Origin: Anisakis pegreffii
Taxonomy: Eukaryota > Nematoda > Chromadorea > Rhabditida > Anisakidae
Length of the DNA stretch: 64,000 nucleotides
Direction: 5' to 3'
Assembly (NCBI GenBank): GCA_035041965.1
Contig: JAPYMA010000263.1
Location: 1 to 64,000, forward strand
The position numbers and the translations under genes were made by a program. Shown here one piece after another: positions 48,105 through 61,300 of this stretch (within the stretch, counting starts at the first letter, position 1; each line of letters begins with the position of its first letter). The notes under the pieces were generated by a model, which saw nothing but the letters and a program-made list of their open reading frames with translations, was not told where the DNA came from and did no database searches.

Positions 48105-51100
48105 TTAATTCTCGTTGTCGTTTTCACCTTCCAACACGGCCGGATCATTATTTTCAGACGGCATTTCTTCTGCAGCTACTTCTCTTCGCAGTTGTAACAA
48201 TTGATACAACGACTGTAATACAATAAAGCAACAATATTTTGTCTGTCAGTGTAAAGTAAATCATTGATGCCCTTCAAAACGCATGCACTTCATTCAACAA
48301 CAAATGATAAGAAATGACTTTGAAATGAGACACATTGTAATGAATACTTTCACTTGAAAGGTTTTAAACTGAAAATGAATCAAATGAGCAATTAATGAAG
48401 ATGATGACCTCAGTGTAATGATTTTGACACGGTGATACGATCGAATCTCCTTTCTTATCACCAATATCGTATGCAAATTCATCGTTTGAGTCTGGTTGAG
48501 CACCAGGTGGGTAGAGCGAAAGAATTGGATGTTGTATACACATATGACGAAGCAGTTTAATCATTTCATTCGATAGAGTCTAAAAGATGATGCATTCCCT
48601 CATAACGCATTTCTGAATTGAAACCGTCAATTTTTCGTCAAATATGCTCCACATTTAACGAAATCTTGAAGGAATCATACATATAATACTTTCCAAAAGT
48701 GCCACTCACTTGAAAACAAACCTTTTCGAAGCAAATCAACATCGAAACGATCAAAACTGTCGACAGTCGACTATCGTTCTGTGCCAGGAATGCGCGCATT
48801 CGTTCAAGTGCATTCTCGTTGAGAATATCGAACAATTCCGAATATAATTTCGAATACTTCACTAACTCGTCTGCAACGATTCACTCATTCACTACCCTCT
48901 AATCGACTTTCGATTATTATTGCTATCATGTTTTATTATTGAGATATCCTTATCAAATATTACTAGTACGACCACGCGAAAACGTCCCAGCTGAACGCAT
49001 TCATTGATCCTAAGATCCCAGCATCGAGTGTACCTACCGGAGTGTAAAGTTCTGCCATGAAACATTTTTTTCACCAAAAAAACGAAAAGGAAACCAAGAG
49101 TGAATCCATCTGAATACTCACCATAAAGCTGCGTCTTTTCGAGTGCACATAACTTAGCAAATGCTTTCAACTGTTCCACACAGTTGTTAATTTCTGCCGA
49201 TTTCCTTAAAAAAATCCTTCTAAATGAAATCATTTCTCACTGAATGACCAAAGACAGAAGGCGATCAGCTAAAACCAAGGATATTCACTTGAAACACCGA
49301 TCAAATTCCATTCGCTCAATCCAAACTCACATCAATGTTTCAAACAATTGAGGTAACAATGTGAGAGATACAAATCACTAAACGAAATTTGTTATCGAAA
49401 CTTTGAAGTTTTCAAAAAAAAATCGGCTAATGAAAAATCGACTCACGATCGAATAGCAATACGTTGATAATGAATATTGTTCAGTGTATCACCATTATTG
49501 CCGCATTTACAATACAATTGAATATATTTAAATGAATGCTTATAAAAACCCATTCGTTCGGCCAACAACGCAACAAATAACAAAAACTTCTCATCCATAT
49601 CGCCCATCTCTTCAAAATTTCATTTCGATGAATAAACACTCATTAAATATGTCAGAGAATCGTCAAACATTTGCTAAATCAACTTAAAATCGCACGGAAA
49701 AATGAACATAACATAAAAGTATCTTCATAAAGACGATTTTACTAATAAATGCCATCGTAATAAACTGCTGAATAGAGATGACAATCCAATTAAATGAGTA
49801 AAACTGTAGAAGTACGTAAAAAATGAATACACAAATAAATAAAAAACAAATAAATAAACAAAAACACGAACCAATTAAATCATTAACGCTATCGAAATTG
49901 AACAGATTCGTTGTTGTTGACGTAGAAGCATTACCCTCACCGTTATTTTTATTGCATCGTAATGCATTCATCAAATGATACGTGTACTTCTCAATAGCTA
50001 GTCTCTAAAGATGCAATGAATTTGACCGAAAAATTGTAATTATACGAATTTAGAGATGACTAAAAAATTGCAAAAAAATTATTCATGCTTTTTCATGGAA
50101 TGTTCTTTTCTATAGTGCCCGGTGGTCAAATCAAGCGAAAAATGGAAATGAGAATAAATTACTCCCATACGATAAAATTCATTCGAACGATAGATTTTAA
50201 TCATATTCTATCATAATGATGGCATCTGACCGAAGATCGGTCGTTAGAGTCCGACAATTTTGGTGAGGATTCCGACATTCGCATTCCGACCAAACAATTT
50301 GGAAGGTCGGTCGGAATTTCGACTGTCGGAAATTTAAAATATCAATTCGGTCGGATTCCGACCAAACAATCCCGACAGTCGCTCGGAATTCCGACTATTG
50401 AAGTGTTGAAATGTAAACTCGATCGGTTCCGAGCGATTGATGTTTCGCTCGGGTGCCGTCACTATTACGTAACCAATCTCATAGTATCTCAAAGACCGTA
50501 AATTTTGAACATCGATCAAACCGAAAGACGAAATACTTACAGTTGGCTTCAACGAAATTGACTGCGCAAATGAGTCGAACGCTGAAGGCTGTTTGAGTTG
50601 TTCCCTCAGCAAAGCCTAAAACCATTCATAAGATAAAAATCTTTATATTTATCCACTTGTAAAAACATTTTAAAAACGTACAAACCGAACAAATTTTAAT
50701 TCTAACTCAACTATTGAATGGTGAAGGTTAAAACTTCATCGACGAAGAATCGGTAATAAAACGCTTATGGAAAAAATACTAACTGCACTGAGTTGTATTG
50801 CGATTCGTAAATGAATTAATAAATGCGTGCGCAAATTATTAAAACGAAAGAAGAAAATGCGCACCTGAACTGTCCACACTTCAGCCAATTTTGCATTCTC
50901 TTTCAATGCCATATCCACTGCACGCTCACAACTCTCATGCTGCAATACGTTCAATAAAACACTCACTTCATTCAAACATTCAACAAATACTATCCGAATG
51001 ACTCGAGATTCACCAGCAAAACACTACTCCTTAGTGACGTGATATTCATAATCAATCACTCCGAATTTCATTCAGTACGAAAACCATACCACACTTAAAA

Positions 51101-54100
51101 CATGTAAAAATTTTGAACAAAACAATACTGATGAATCGGAAAAACGTTTCGATTAACACATATGTAAATCAAAATTTAATGGAATGATGAATGATACAGA
51201 TTTGTTATCATCTGAGAGCAATCAACGAATTGAAGCGAAAGACAAAACCTTTTTACACATGAGCAACAAGATGGCCAGCAATGACCATGCGACTGAATTG
51301 TTCGCATTGATCAACAACGCAACTTTAATGCAATGTAGTGCTGTCAGTTTGGATCCAATTAAGAGGGTGGCTTGGGCGATATTGATCCATAGTGAGCACT
51401 GAGTTGATTTATGACTGCACATTGATAGGGCACGTTTGAAACAAACCACTGCTCTGAGAAGTCAATCGATAGAGAAGGAATTTTACTCCCAACCCAGAAG
51501 AATATTGTCAAATGCCATTAATCTCTTCACTTAAAAGACAAATGAATGCAAATGTGAAATCTGCAAATACCTTTTAGCCAACGCTTTATCAGCGTTCTTC
51601 AGTTGCGCTCTTCGCAGCAAACCCAATCCCAGATCGTTCCACGTCTCTGTGCAAGGTCTCAATTTGGCCAACGCGAAGTAAGCATCTACCGCAATACGCA
51701 ATGCATCATCACGTGTCGATATCGGAGGCCACGATTGCGGGAAATGGATCAGTTTCGTCGTCATAATGTGCTCACCAAAACTCGACGCTAGCAACAGCAT
51801 TGCATCACCAACGGACTTCAGTAATGCTGGACCAAGGGGAACGTTTTCGGGTTGAGTCTGGAGTAGTTCGAAGAAACGATTCACTAGCGAGAGCACTTTT
51901 GATGTGCTCGATTGAGTTCTGGCCATACGAATCAACAGATCGCAATGCAACGTGATCAATAGAGATTTTTGTGATGGAGGAATGATTATTGATGTTGTAC
52001 TCCGAGCTTGCTGTATCGATTCGCATCCCTCCAACGCCTCTTCAAGTTGACCGTTCGTTCGATACATTTGAATCAACTGAAAACTGAGTTGACTGTTTGA
52101 GGCTTAAGGCAAATACGAATGAATGGAAGTTTTCAACAAGAAAAAAAACACGATCAAAATTCCATCAAAAAATATCCAACAATTCCACACGATCACTTTT
52201 ACCAACCTGAATTTGCAAAGTGGCGTCGTTTGGTTTCAGCTCAATCAAAGTTCTCAGCGTTTTAATGGCACTCTCGAAATTGCCTCTCTTCCCGTAAGCT
52301 ATCGCGAGTGCATTCAGCAGAATCACACGATCACTTTCGTTCCCTTCATCAACCGATGTTATACGAAGCGCATACTGCAACTCGTCAATCGCTTCGTCGA
52401 TCTGAATCGCTCCAATCAATCAACAACAAAACATTTATCAGTTATGATCACAATGAAAATCCCTTATCTAACCTCATATAACACACCAATTCTTCTGCTT
52501 ATTTAGCAAAAACTGAATCCATACTGTACGAAAATTGGCAGAATCATTCAGATCCGCACAAAAACATACGAAATCGGAAGTTTTAGCTTAAAACAGTTTT
52601 TATCTTACGACTCCTTCGAGTCAAAGAGAATTTAGATCTGTAAACAAAATAAGATCAAAATGACAGTAGCCAGGAGAAAAACAAATAAATGAATTCTGAC
52701 CATATTCAGTTGCAATTTGAGCAGAGCACATCGCCTCAGTGCCCATACGCATCTGGGTTGTACGCCAATAAAACGTTCAACATTCTTCAACTGTTCTTCT
52801 TTCCGCTGTTCTAAAGCGAGCAAACGATCACGCAATTGAACAACCTGAAATAGTGCACAATTATCAAAGTTCGATTCTCGTTTAACGAGTGCGATTCACT
52901 GGAAAATGAAAACGATTTTCTCTGCTGTATGGGGATCTACTTTGGATTGAGTGATCTAATTCTGCAGGCAAATTCTTGATGATAAAGCATAAGAAGTTGC
53001 TTATTGTTAGGGGAAATGTTTATAAGTAAACGATATTATTCGTCCTTGTTCTTCGTCTCGAGTTCAGAACCAACGGACGATTCTCTTGTGTTTTCGATTT
53101 ACAATGCTTTCGTTTTTTCTTCAACGTCCAACACAACAAATCGACTACACAACACGTCAACGACACAACATTCTCTTGCTGAACATGTTGCTGCCAATAT
53201 GTTTAACTCTAAGTGAATACCTCAAGGTATTGTGGTCGTATTTTCAAGGCCATTTCCAGACAGCCCAACGCTTTCGACCGACTCCGTTCGGCCAGACTTT
53301 GCGCGAGACGATAGTAAATGCGACTACTCGGTCCGTTCTGCTTGATAACCTAGAATAAGCTGGAAATTAGAAACACGAAGCCACACAGCCGTTGATGGCT
53401 GTATTTTGATGAGGGTTTCGAAGACAGAAGGTTGAAATGATGAACGACAAATCACCTTCAACAGCAGCGATGTAGCGTGCGGGTCGTTTGGATCTAAACG
53501 AAGCAGAACTTCGGCTAATAATAGCATAACTCTCCATGAAGTCAACTGCCCGCTCAGTGCTTTCTTGGCATTAATTCCTGCTCCTGTAATAGTTTTGATC
53601 AGTTATTCTTCATCAATTTCGCATGACTTTAAAGACATTCTGCTTAACCAACATCGAAAATGTCCCATAAGCTTTATTAAAAAAGGATGAGATCTATAAG
53701 AAATCCGAAGAAATTTACCATCTCTTTGGTTATTACTCAACGCTTTTGCTGCCATCCAACAATACCTCTCATCACCATCGACTTTTGCTTCATCAAGTTC
53801 TTTCACGAACTCATCATTTGAACAATCTGATTTGGCGAGCTTCTGAAAACATTTCAAGGAAATATCATTTCATGAGAAATTTCAATGAGATCATCGGAAA
53901 ACTTCTGGTTTTCCAAAGAATACGAACGTAACTGTTTCAACATCCTCTCTCCGCAGTCAAAAATGTACGAAAGCAACCAAATAAGTGATATGAAATCATC
54001 AACTTACCGACAAATGTAGAAAGGTCCAAATTTCATTGCGGAAATGCTCCGAATTCATTAGTTGATCGAACGACTGCAACGAAGACGGATCGGCGATGCC

Positions 54101-57100
54101 GTATAATGCTTCAGCTTTCGCGGTCAATAGAAATTCATCGGTAATACGGGCGAGTGCAAGATGTTTTTCCGTCAACAGCGCACTATCCACCGTCTCCAGC
54201 AAACGTTCGTATTGTTCCAGATTCAGATAAACAATTATCAGCGGTGCACTGAATGGCCTACAAAAAAAGAATTTCTTTTCACTTGCTGAACAAAAATTCC
54301 ATGGACATTTATACACTGACGTATATATCTAGACGTATCTGCCTAGCTGACAACTAACAACTAACATCTCTGCGTTCAGATAGCTGATCAACAATTCAAT
54401 TATTATAGAACTAGCACAATTATTACTACTTTAATTGTGATTATTTCACTTCCCTTTCTCAAAATGCATGGGTTATGATCGCCTCATTACGGTCACCGTT
54501 CATTCTAACATATCAAGTTAGAATTAATAAGAAAAGAAATAATTGATGCAAATGAACAACAAAATAATTGCACAATTACGATACAATCAATGAATGTCAT
54601 TCGATTTTGCTCAAACAAGTCAACTGAACAAGTCAAACCATTTCAGTTGTTGTGCGTTGAGTGTTTGAATGAGCTCAAAGCCGGCATCAAATCTGCGCTC
54701 ACAAATGAACTGAAGAAGCGTTTCGAAACAATCGCTTTCAGTGGTGCTCACTGATCTCAACATCACCAACAATTTCTCATCAACACATCGTTTGATCAGT
54801 GAATTTGTCGCGATTAAATCACTGAGCGATTTTTGAAGCCATTGCTGTCGTTGCGATTGGAGCTGTGTTGGTTCGGCACTTGAATCGCCTTGTTGCTCGT
54901 GCTCACTGGCGCCATATCGTCGTATATATCGTGACGCTTCAGCAATGACCAATTCGTTCAGCTCATCAAGGCTCTAAAACACACGAGATACCCGGTCAAT
55001 CTGCCTGAAGACATTTAGCCTAAGGACAGTTTGCCTAAAGACACATTGTCTAACGGACAGTTTGCCCAACAGACATTTTGCCTAACGGACAATTTGCCTG
55101 AGGAACAGTTTGCCTATTAGGCGAAATACCCATTAAAAATCGTAGGTTAGGCAGACTGTCCGTTAGTCAAACTGTCCGTTAGTCAAACTGTCCGTTAGGC
55201 AAACTGTCCGTTAGTCAAACTGTCCGTTAGTCAAACTGTCCGTTAGGCAAACTGTCCGTTAGTCAAACTGTCCGTTAGGCAAACTGTCCGTTAATCAAAC
55301 TGTCCGTTAGGCAAACTGTCCGTTAATCAAACTGTCCGTTAGTCAACGTGTCTTTAGGCAAACTGTCATTCGGCTAAATGTCTTTGGGCAGATTGACCGG
55401 TCACGAAAACACAATAACTTTGATTCAATTGAACAATGATGAACCTGACGCTTTAAAGCGATTTTCGATGCAGAACTTTCCCTGAGAACAGGTACTATGG
55501 GATGAATTCAAAATTGTTCGAGAACAATGACTGCCTTTCAAACTAGATCAGGTAAATATAGTTCATTTGCCCATTGAAGTGTCATTGCATATCAGTGTTC
55601 CTATCCTTCCAGGTGCAACTGGTTTCATAAACTTTTAAATTTCTGCAATGAATGCAACAAAATGTATATCAGAGGAAATACCTCCGTGATGGAAGCCTGA
55701 AATATTGCGCATTTGGACGCGAGTTCCTCATTTATTTCCGTATCAATTCCATTTTCCGGAAGTTCACCTTTCAATTTATCGACACATTTTTTGCACTGAA
55801 ACGAAACGATTCATTCATCGAGAAACCGAAGAAAAAAGCACACAACAATCAATTATTTACGGACCTAATTATCTCAGACTATTGAAAATACCAATGATAT
55901 GATAATCCTTGGAGAAATAATAACAATAAAACTGAAACTAACAATGAAAAAAGCAAAAATCATGATTTTAAATAAGCATATAAAATCGACGAAAGACTAA
56001 ACGATACTTGAAGAAATACCCCATGAAAGAAGTCTGAAATAATTCAAACTTCAAAATTTCAAGCACTTACCAAAGTCAGTTCATGTTCACTATAGATGTG
56101 ATCTGGTCGTACAATAGCGTTGACGATGCGTTTGCATAGGTCTGAATCGCTCAGGAAACGTTCTTCATGCAACAGTATTTCATAGCACTGAAGATCCACT
56201 AACGCTTGATCTCGCAACTCCGTATAGATCTTTTGTTTGTCTGGTGTATCTCTTTAAAATGGGCATTCAGTGCAACCAAACAATCTCAAATGTCCTTTCA
56301 AAATGTTCGTAATAATGTATAACAATAACTGTAATAATTGAAGAATAATGACAATGAAAACGGTATGATGGCAATGCTGAAAGGAACATAATACTATTGA
56401 AAACGGCAATAATAAATAACACAAAACACTCTTAATGTTGAAGGAATTACTTGTAAAGGACATTGAGTTTGTCGAGTGCTTTCAAGATGAATTCATTAGC
56501 GTTTATTTGATGCGTTCGATAAAGTTCTGCAATTCCTTGCCATGCCACCGGTTTCGCGTCATCGATTCGCAAAGCCTTCTGATAGAATTCGATCGCAGCC
56601 TCGCTATCGTTCTTCTTCGAGCTGACAATCGCAGCGAATATACACAACATATAATCGTCTTCATTTCCTGGCAACAACTCCTGCAAGCAATTCACACTTC
56701 AAATGGCATTCAGCAACAATTCGGCTGCTAACCAATCGCATTATGCCCAATCTTTTGCAGTGGATCATGTTCGTAAAGCAAAACTTGACTTTAAGTCTAA
56801 GGTGCTGTCGTATGACACTGACGAAGTAATGGCTAACGATTGAATACATTGCACGAAACATATGATGCTTTGTGACATTGGAAACGCAACGTCGACAGTC
56901 CCAATTGTAATCATCTCGTGAAAATAAGATTCAAGCATAATGTCTTCCTCAACAATCGTTTTCAAAGAATGCGAAACTTGCGCATGAGTTAAACGTGCCT
57001 CTCGCACACCAAAACCTTCAATTACACCTCTAATATGCAGCATTCTCTACGGATAGCGATCGAATGTCAACACGGTGGATGCAAAAATCCGACTTGAAGT

Positions 57101-57216
57101 CACACGAAACACTCGATGGATAATGAGTGGTTCACCTGAATCAGTGAATGTGCTTCATTAACGTTCTCAGCATCGATACATTGCCGTATACGCTTCAGTG
57201 CCTGCTTCTTTTCCAT
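48105..57216 (-). CDS. TTC37: SKI3/TTC37-like TPR scaffold of the Ski complex
   Basis: Twenty-one exons in transcription order: 57216-57136, 56680-56451, 56251-56071, 54973-54639, 54257-54008, 53842-53719, 53583-53456, 53349-53221, 52844-52701, 52401-52207, 52076-51571, 51453-51249, 50939-50865, 50615-50541, 50004-49872, 49609-49447, 49204-49122, 49051-49034, 48870-48722, 48579-48409, 48212-48105. All phases agree; 1160 residues, shorter than the roughly 1560 of human. SKI3 holds the SKI2 helicase and SKI8 together and feeds cytoplasmic RNA to the exosome. TPR helices run through most of the protein. The N-terminal KPVAWQGIAELYRTHQINAN matches the TTC37 start, and FESAIKTLRTLIELKPNDA and CFKRALSMC are further TPRs. 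The tail is acidic. ATTCAG lies 20 bases before the ATG. Assignment to SKI3 rather than another TPR protein rests mainly on the N-terminus and gene length. Confidence 0.85.
50217..50462. repeat. Inverted-repeat element, family 1, copy C
   Basis: At 246 bp this is the longest copy. It starts TGATGGCATCTGACCGAAGA and ends TCGCTCGGGTGCCGTCAC, with many internal GGTCGGAATTCCGAC-type motifs. It sits in SKI3 intron 14, about 80 bp from exon 14. Confidence 0.85.
54992..55400. repeat. Inverted-repeat element, family 2, expanded copy
   Basis: Starts CCGGTCAATCTGCCTGAAGA and ends GGGCAGATTGACCG, followed by GTCACG as in the copy at 25451-25620. Between about 55153 and 55345 the interior has grown to about 12 copies of the 16-bp unit CAAACTGTCCGTTAGT, alternating with a GG-ending variant. 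It occupies SKI3 intron 3. Confidence 0.9.
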
Positions 57217-58397
57217 TTCAGCCTTAATCAATGAATCTGAATCAATTTCTCGTCAACGCAATCAACAAAATTCAGCGAAAGCCGCCAATGAATGAAGGTG
57301 AAATTCGCTCGATGAATACTATATTCATATGAATCGATAAACGACCACAACTCAACCATCAAAATGATCGATAAGTTCAATTGACAAAAAATTTATCCCG
57401 TAAACAAGTACGATTTATTCACAACGATCAGGTATATTCGGACAAGTATCGCATTCAGATCGAACGTCTGACAAGTAAATGAGATAATTTTACAGCACAT
57501 GCAATCGTCTATTAATTTGGTGTTATTTTCATGTACCACTGCAAAAGTATTCATCCCATTCATTGAGTTCTGACCCTTATGAGTTCTGCCAAAAAATCTG
57601 AATTCAAATTGTTGATCCGAGAAAGCTTCACATTCAGGAAATGCCTCAATACAAAGTTTGACTCAGCCTATATGCTGATTCGCCGATATCAAGATAGCTC
57701 GAAATTCAACGCTTTTGCAGTGGTATTCTCAAATTCACGCTACACGTTTCTATACGAATACAAATGTGATGAATGCAAATATCACATATGATAAACATTT
57801 GATGGAACAATTTTTTGAAGTTTACAATACAACAAATGAAAATATACTTGTATGAAGAATGAGCAAAACCTGTACAACTTCGTAGTTTCAAAGAAAACTT
57901 ATCAATATACAGAAGCTGAAAGATCAAGTACAACTATCTTCAGTGAAAGCTATTATCGATTCAATTACAAAGCAATTGACACATCAAAAAATCTGCATGA
58001 AACAACAGACTTCCGTGAGCATTTGATTAAGTTACTAATTTTATGATGAGACTGGTGCTTGAATGCTTTGCATCTGAACGATGATATCAGATATCGGAAA
58101 AGAAAATGGTTCTATTCTGTAATAATCATAGAAATTCAAATCTGTGCTTTGGTCAACGAACCGATGTCAAGAAACTCCTCTAGAGTGAATTACGAATGAA
58201 GCGAAATAAATAAATACATTTATGGGTAAGTAAAATCAAGATTGCAGTCACATATCCGCAATACAATTGACATTTGACCCGGGTGCAGAGTGAAAGAGCA
58301 AAAAGTTATTCACTGTCTATTTCAAGTGTTCATTACTGTTGACTGGTCATGTTCAAAGAAAAAATTTTGATAACGCTCAAATGTTTTGCAGCGATAC
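57217..58397. other. Spacer between the ASB and SKI3 genes
   Basis: About 1.2 kb holding the SKI3 5' region and the ASB 3' region. Short open frames near 57.6-58.0 kb lack motifs. No repeat or RNA was recognised. Confidence 0.4.
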
Positions 58398-61300
58398 CTA
58401 AAATGAAGAATCAAATTTTGCTGGTAACGGATCGAAAGTGAGGTATTTGCGGATGGAGCGTGGAAGTTTCGGCAATGAATCCAACCAACGTTCATCGAGA
58501 AGTTGCGACGGTCGAAAACGACTTCTCAGCGACAGTCGACATAAATGTGCCAATGATCCTATCTGTAAACATCGCTCATTCAAAAACTATCATCACCACG
58601 AACAATTCTAATGAAACGTATTCCCATGGCTGAAGTAAGAAAAGTGCGCTTTTCGGATGGATTACCTTACGAAACGGTACACTCCATCACGGAAGATCCC
58701 AGCTTGTGACTGCTTTCAAGTCATTTTTCTCATCTCTAAACAAAATGCTCGACTTGCGAATAGCACCAACTCCTTATAGAAGCCTAACGTCGTCAGGGCT
58801 ATTCGCAAGTCGAACTTTGAGGACACTACAGCATTTCATTGTTTTCCGTCAAATTCGTAGCATCAGAAGCAGTTTTCGCCAACATGTTAGGTAAAGTTTC
58901 ATAAATATTCTAAAGCAGCAAAAACAAAGAAACTTTACACTTCCAATCGGCTAAGAAATTAAGGTATGCATCGACACGAAATGAGACGAATCAATTCTGA
59001 CCTGTGGTTCACAGTCGATAGCGTTCGATACTTCAGAGCAACAGCTCGGAATATAGGGTGCGAAGGTTGATATGAGTTGCATTAAGTATTTGAAATCTTG
59101 AACATACGCCGACTGACTTACATCGCGCAGAAGCGAATAACCATTTGGATTTGAACATGCACACCAGTACTGTGAAATAGAGCAAAAGTATTTTTCATCT
59201 TCAAAACCGCATTTGAAAGTATTATTCTACCAATCAGTCACAAATGATTCCTAGAGTCATGATTGTAATTATGAACAGCTCTCAAAAAATTCTACTGCGA
59301 GCGTTCTCTCGATAGCCGAGCGATTTTTTCAAGGTTGCAGAATGCATGAATTAGCGAATAAATACTCTCGAAAAATAACGGACTAGATCGCAATGCTGAT
59401 AAATGGCAATAACTGACCGCCGTATCAATCGTTTGATGCAAACGAAAAGTGAGAATAACGATTAAAATCAAACCTGCAAATACGGTTTCAAGCCACATTT
59501 CAAAAGTTGAAGAAGTTTACGGCGATTCTCCGTTCCAAGAACGGCTAAGAGTGCATCAGGCACATTGCTCAACGTATTCTCACTGCAAACAGTGAACTAA
59601 TTTCGTAAACATTTACACGCAAACAAATTACCGATGAATTTTTCAAACAAATCAATCCAATGAATTACATATTCCAAATACTCTTTCAAACGAAGCTCAT
59701 GAGCAGAATATTGCGCAAAAAATTCAACATGAAATCAGCGTAAATTTTTGATCAATTCCCGTAGTTATGATTTGGAGAGTGCATAATATTATATATGATA
59801 CTACGTATACACATGCCTTAATCAAGATAGATGAATCAACCTTCTGAAATCCAAATCGACGTCATTCTCCAAGAAACAACGCATTATTTGCGGATTTAGA
59901 CGATTCCGAAACGAGAACAGAAACGGTGAATAGCATTCTGCGCCGTACATCATCTGCATTATCATTCGCATTTGTTATTTTCCAAATAGCATCACATCGA
60001 ATTCGAGATGGCATCCGACCGACGTTCGATAGGAAAAGTCGGTCGACAAATTTCGGTCGGAATTCCAAAATTCGGATTCCGACCGAACAATTTTGAACAG
60101 TTCGGTCAGAATTCCGAACGTTGATATCTCAAAATGTGAATTCGGTCGGATTCCGACCGAACTCAAATTTCGTTCAGATGCCATCACCTCATCAAATTAT
60201 GGTCTGACAAATCAACAACGTTGTCAGTAAAAGTAAAAAAAAATATACTGTCTGTTCAGGAGAGTATGCCTCAGTTACAAGAAGCAGATTATCACAGATA
60301 CCTACCGTTGCACCTGCAGCAATCAACATTTTCACCACATCTAAATGATCCTTTCGAACGGCCTCTCTTAAAGGAGTATGATAAGAACGCTGAAATATTG
60401 GTTGCAGGTAGGGTATAATGACGGTTGTTATCGGCGCTTCCGTTCGTACCTGAAGCATTAAAACAAAACATCAAAACCTTCAGACATATTCTCACTGAAC
60501 AACAGTGTAACATAACTAATATTAATTATCCGCTAGTTTTCCTATCAAATTTTCCAAATCACTAAAGTGTCTTGTAAGAGAGGGGTGGAACTGTTCGATG
60601 CGATTTCGCTTCAGCCATCATGGAAAGCGAACGTGCAGTTCACTCACATAATCGACAATAACATTCGTAATAATGATAAAAACATTGTTAGCACAATGCT
60701 TTTGGTTGATATGTGAGTAAAGCAGCATATGATATGGACGATGTGATACGTACACATAAATAAGATGAAATGTATGATAACACATAGATATTACAACGGA
60801 ATAGCATTCGTGAGATAGTCCTGAATAAGACTACTCACGACGCAAATTTTATACTACAAAACTGTCTAAAAACTGTGAGAATAGCGATATGTTTGCAACT
60901 TCTTCAACGACACGGCGATTGAATCAAGCAACTCACCTCGGTTGAGTAACCCGCATCCAGCAATCGACTAATACTATCGATGGAACCACGGAACGCGGCT
61001 GCCGACATTGGATCAAGCTGAAAGTATCATTCAGCATAATATCAAGCTTTCAAACGAAATAATAAGCAAACAGATATCGTAACATAAATGAATAAAGAAC
61101 ACGTATGAATGAGTAAAGTAACACGAACGTCCGTATCAGCGAGCACTGCTCGATCGACGTATGGCAGTAAAATGTCCACGCATTTCCAGTAGTTATGCTG
61201 CGCTGCAATTGCCAACGCATGCAAACCGCCTCCAGACGAGCCCCATATTGGTTGTAACGTAAGATTACAATCTGCTCCGTGTTCCATCAATTTCGATAAA

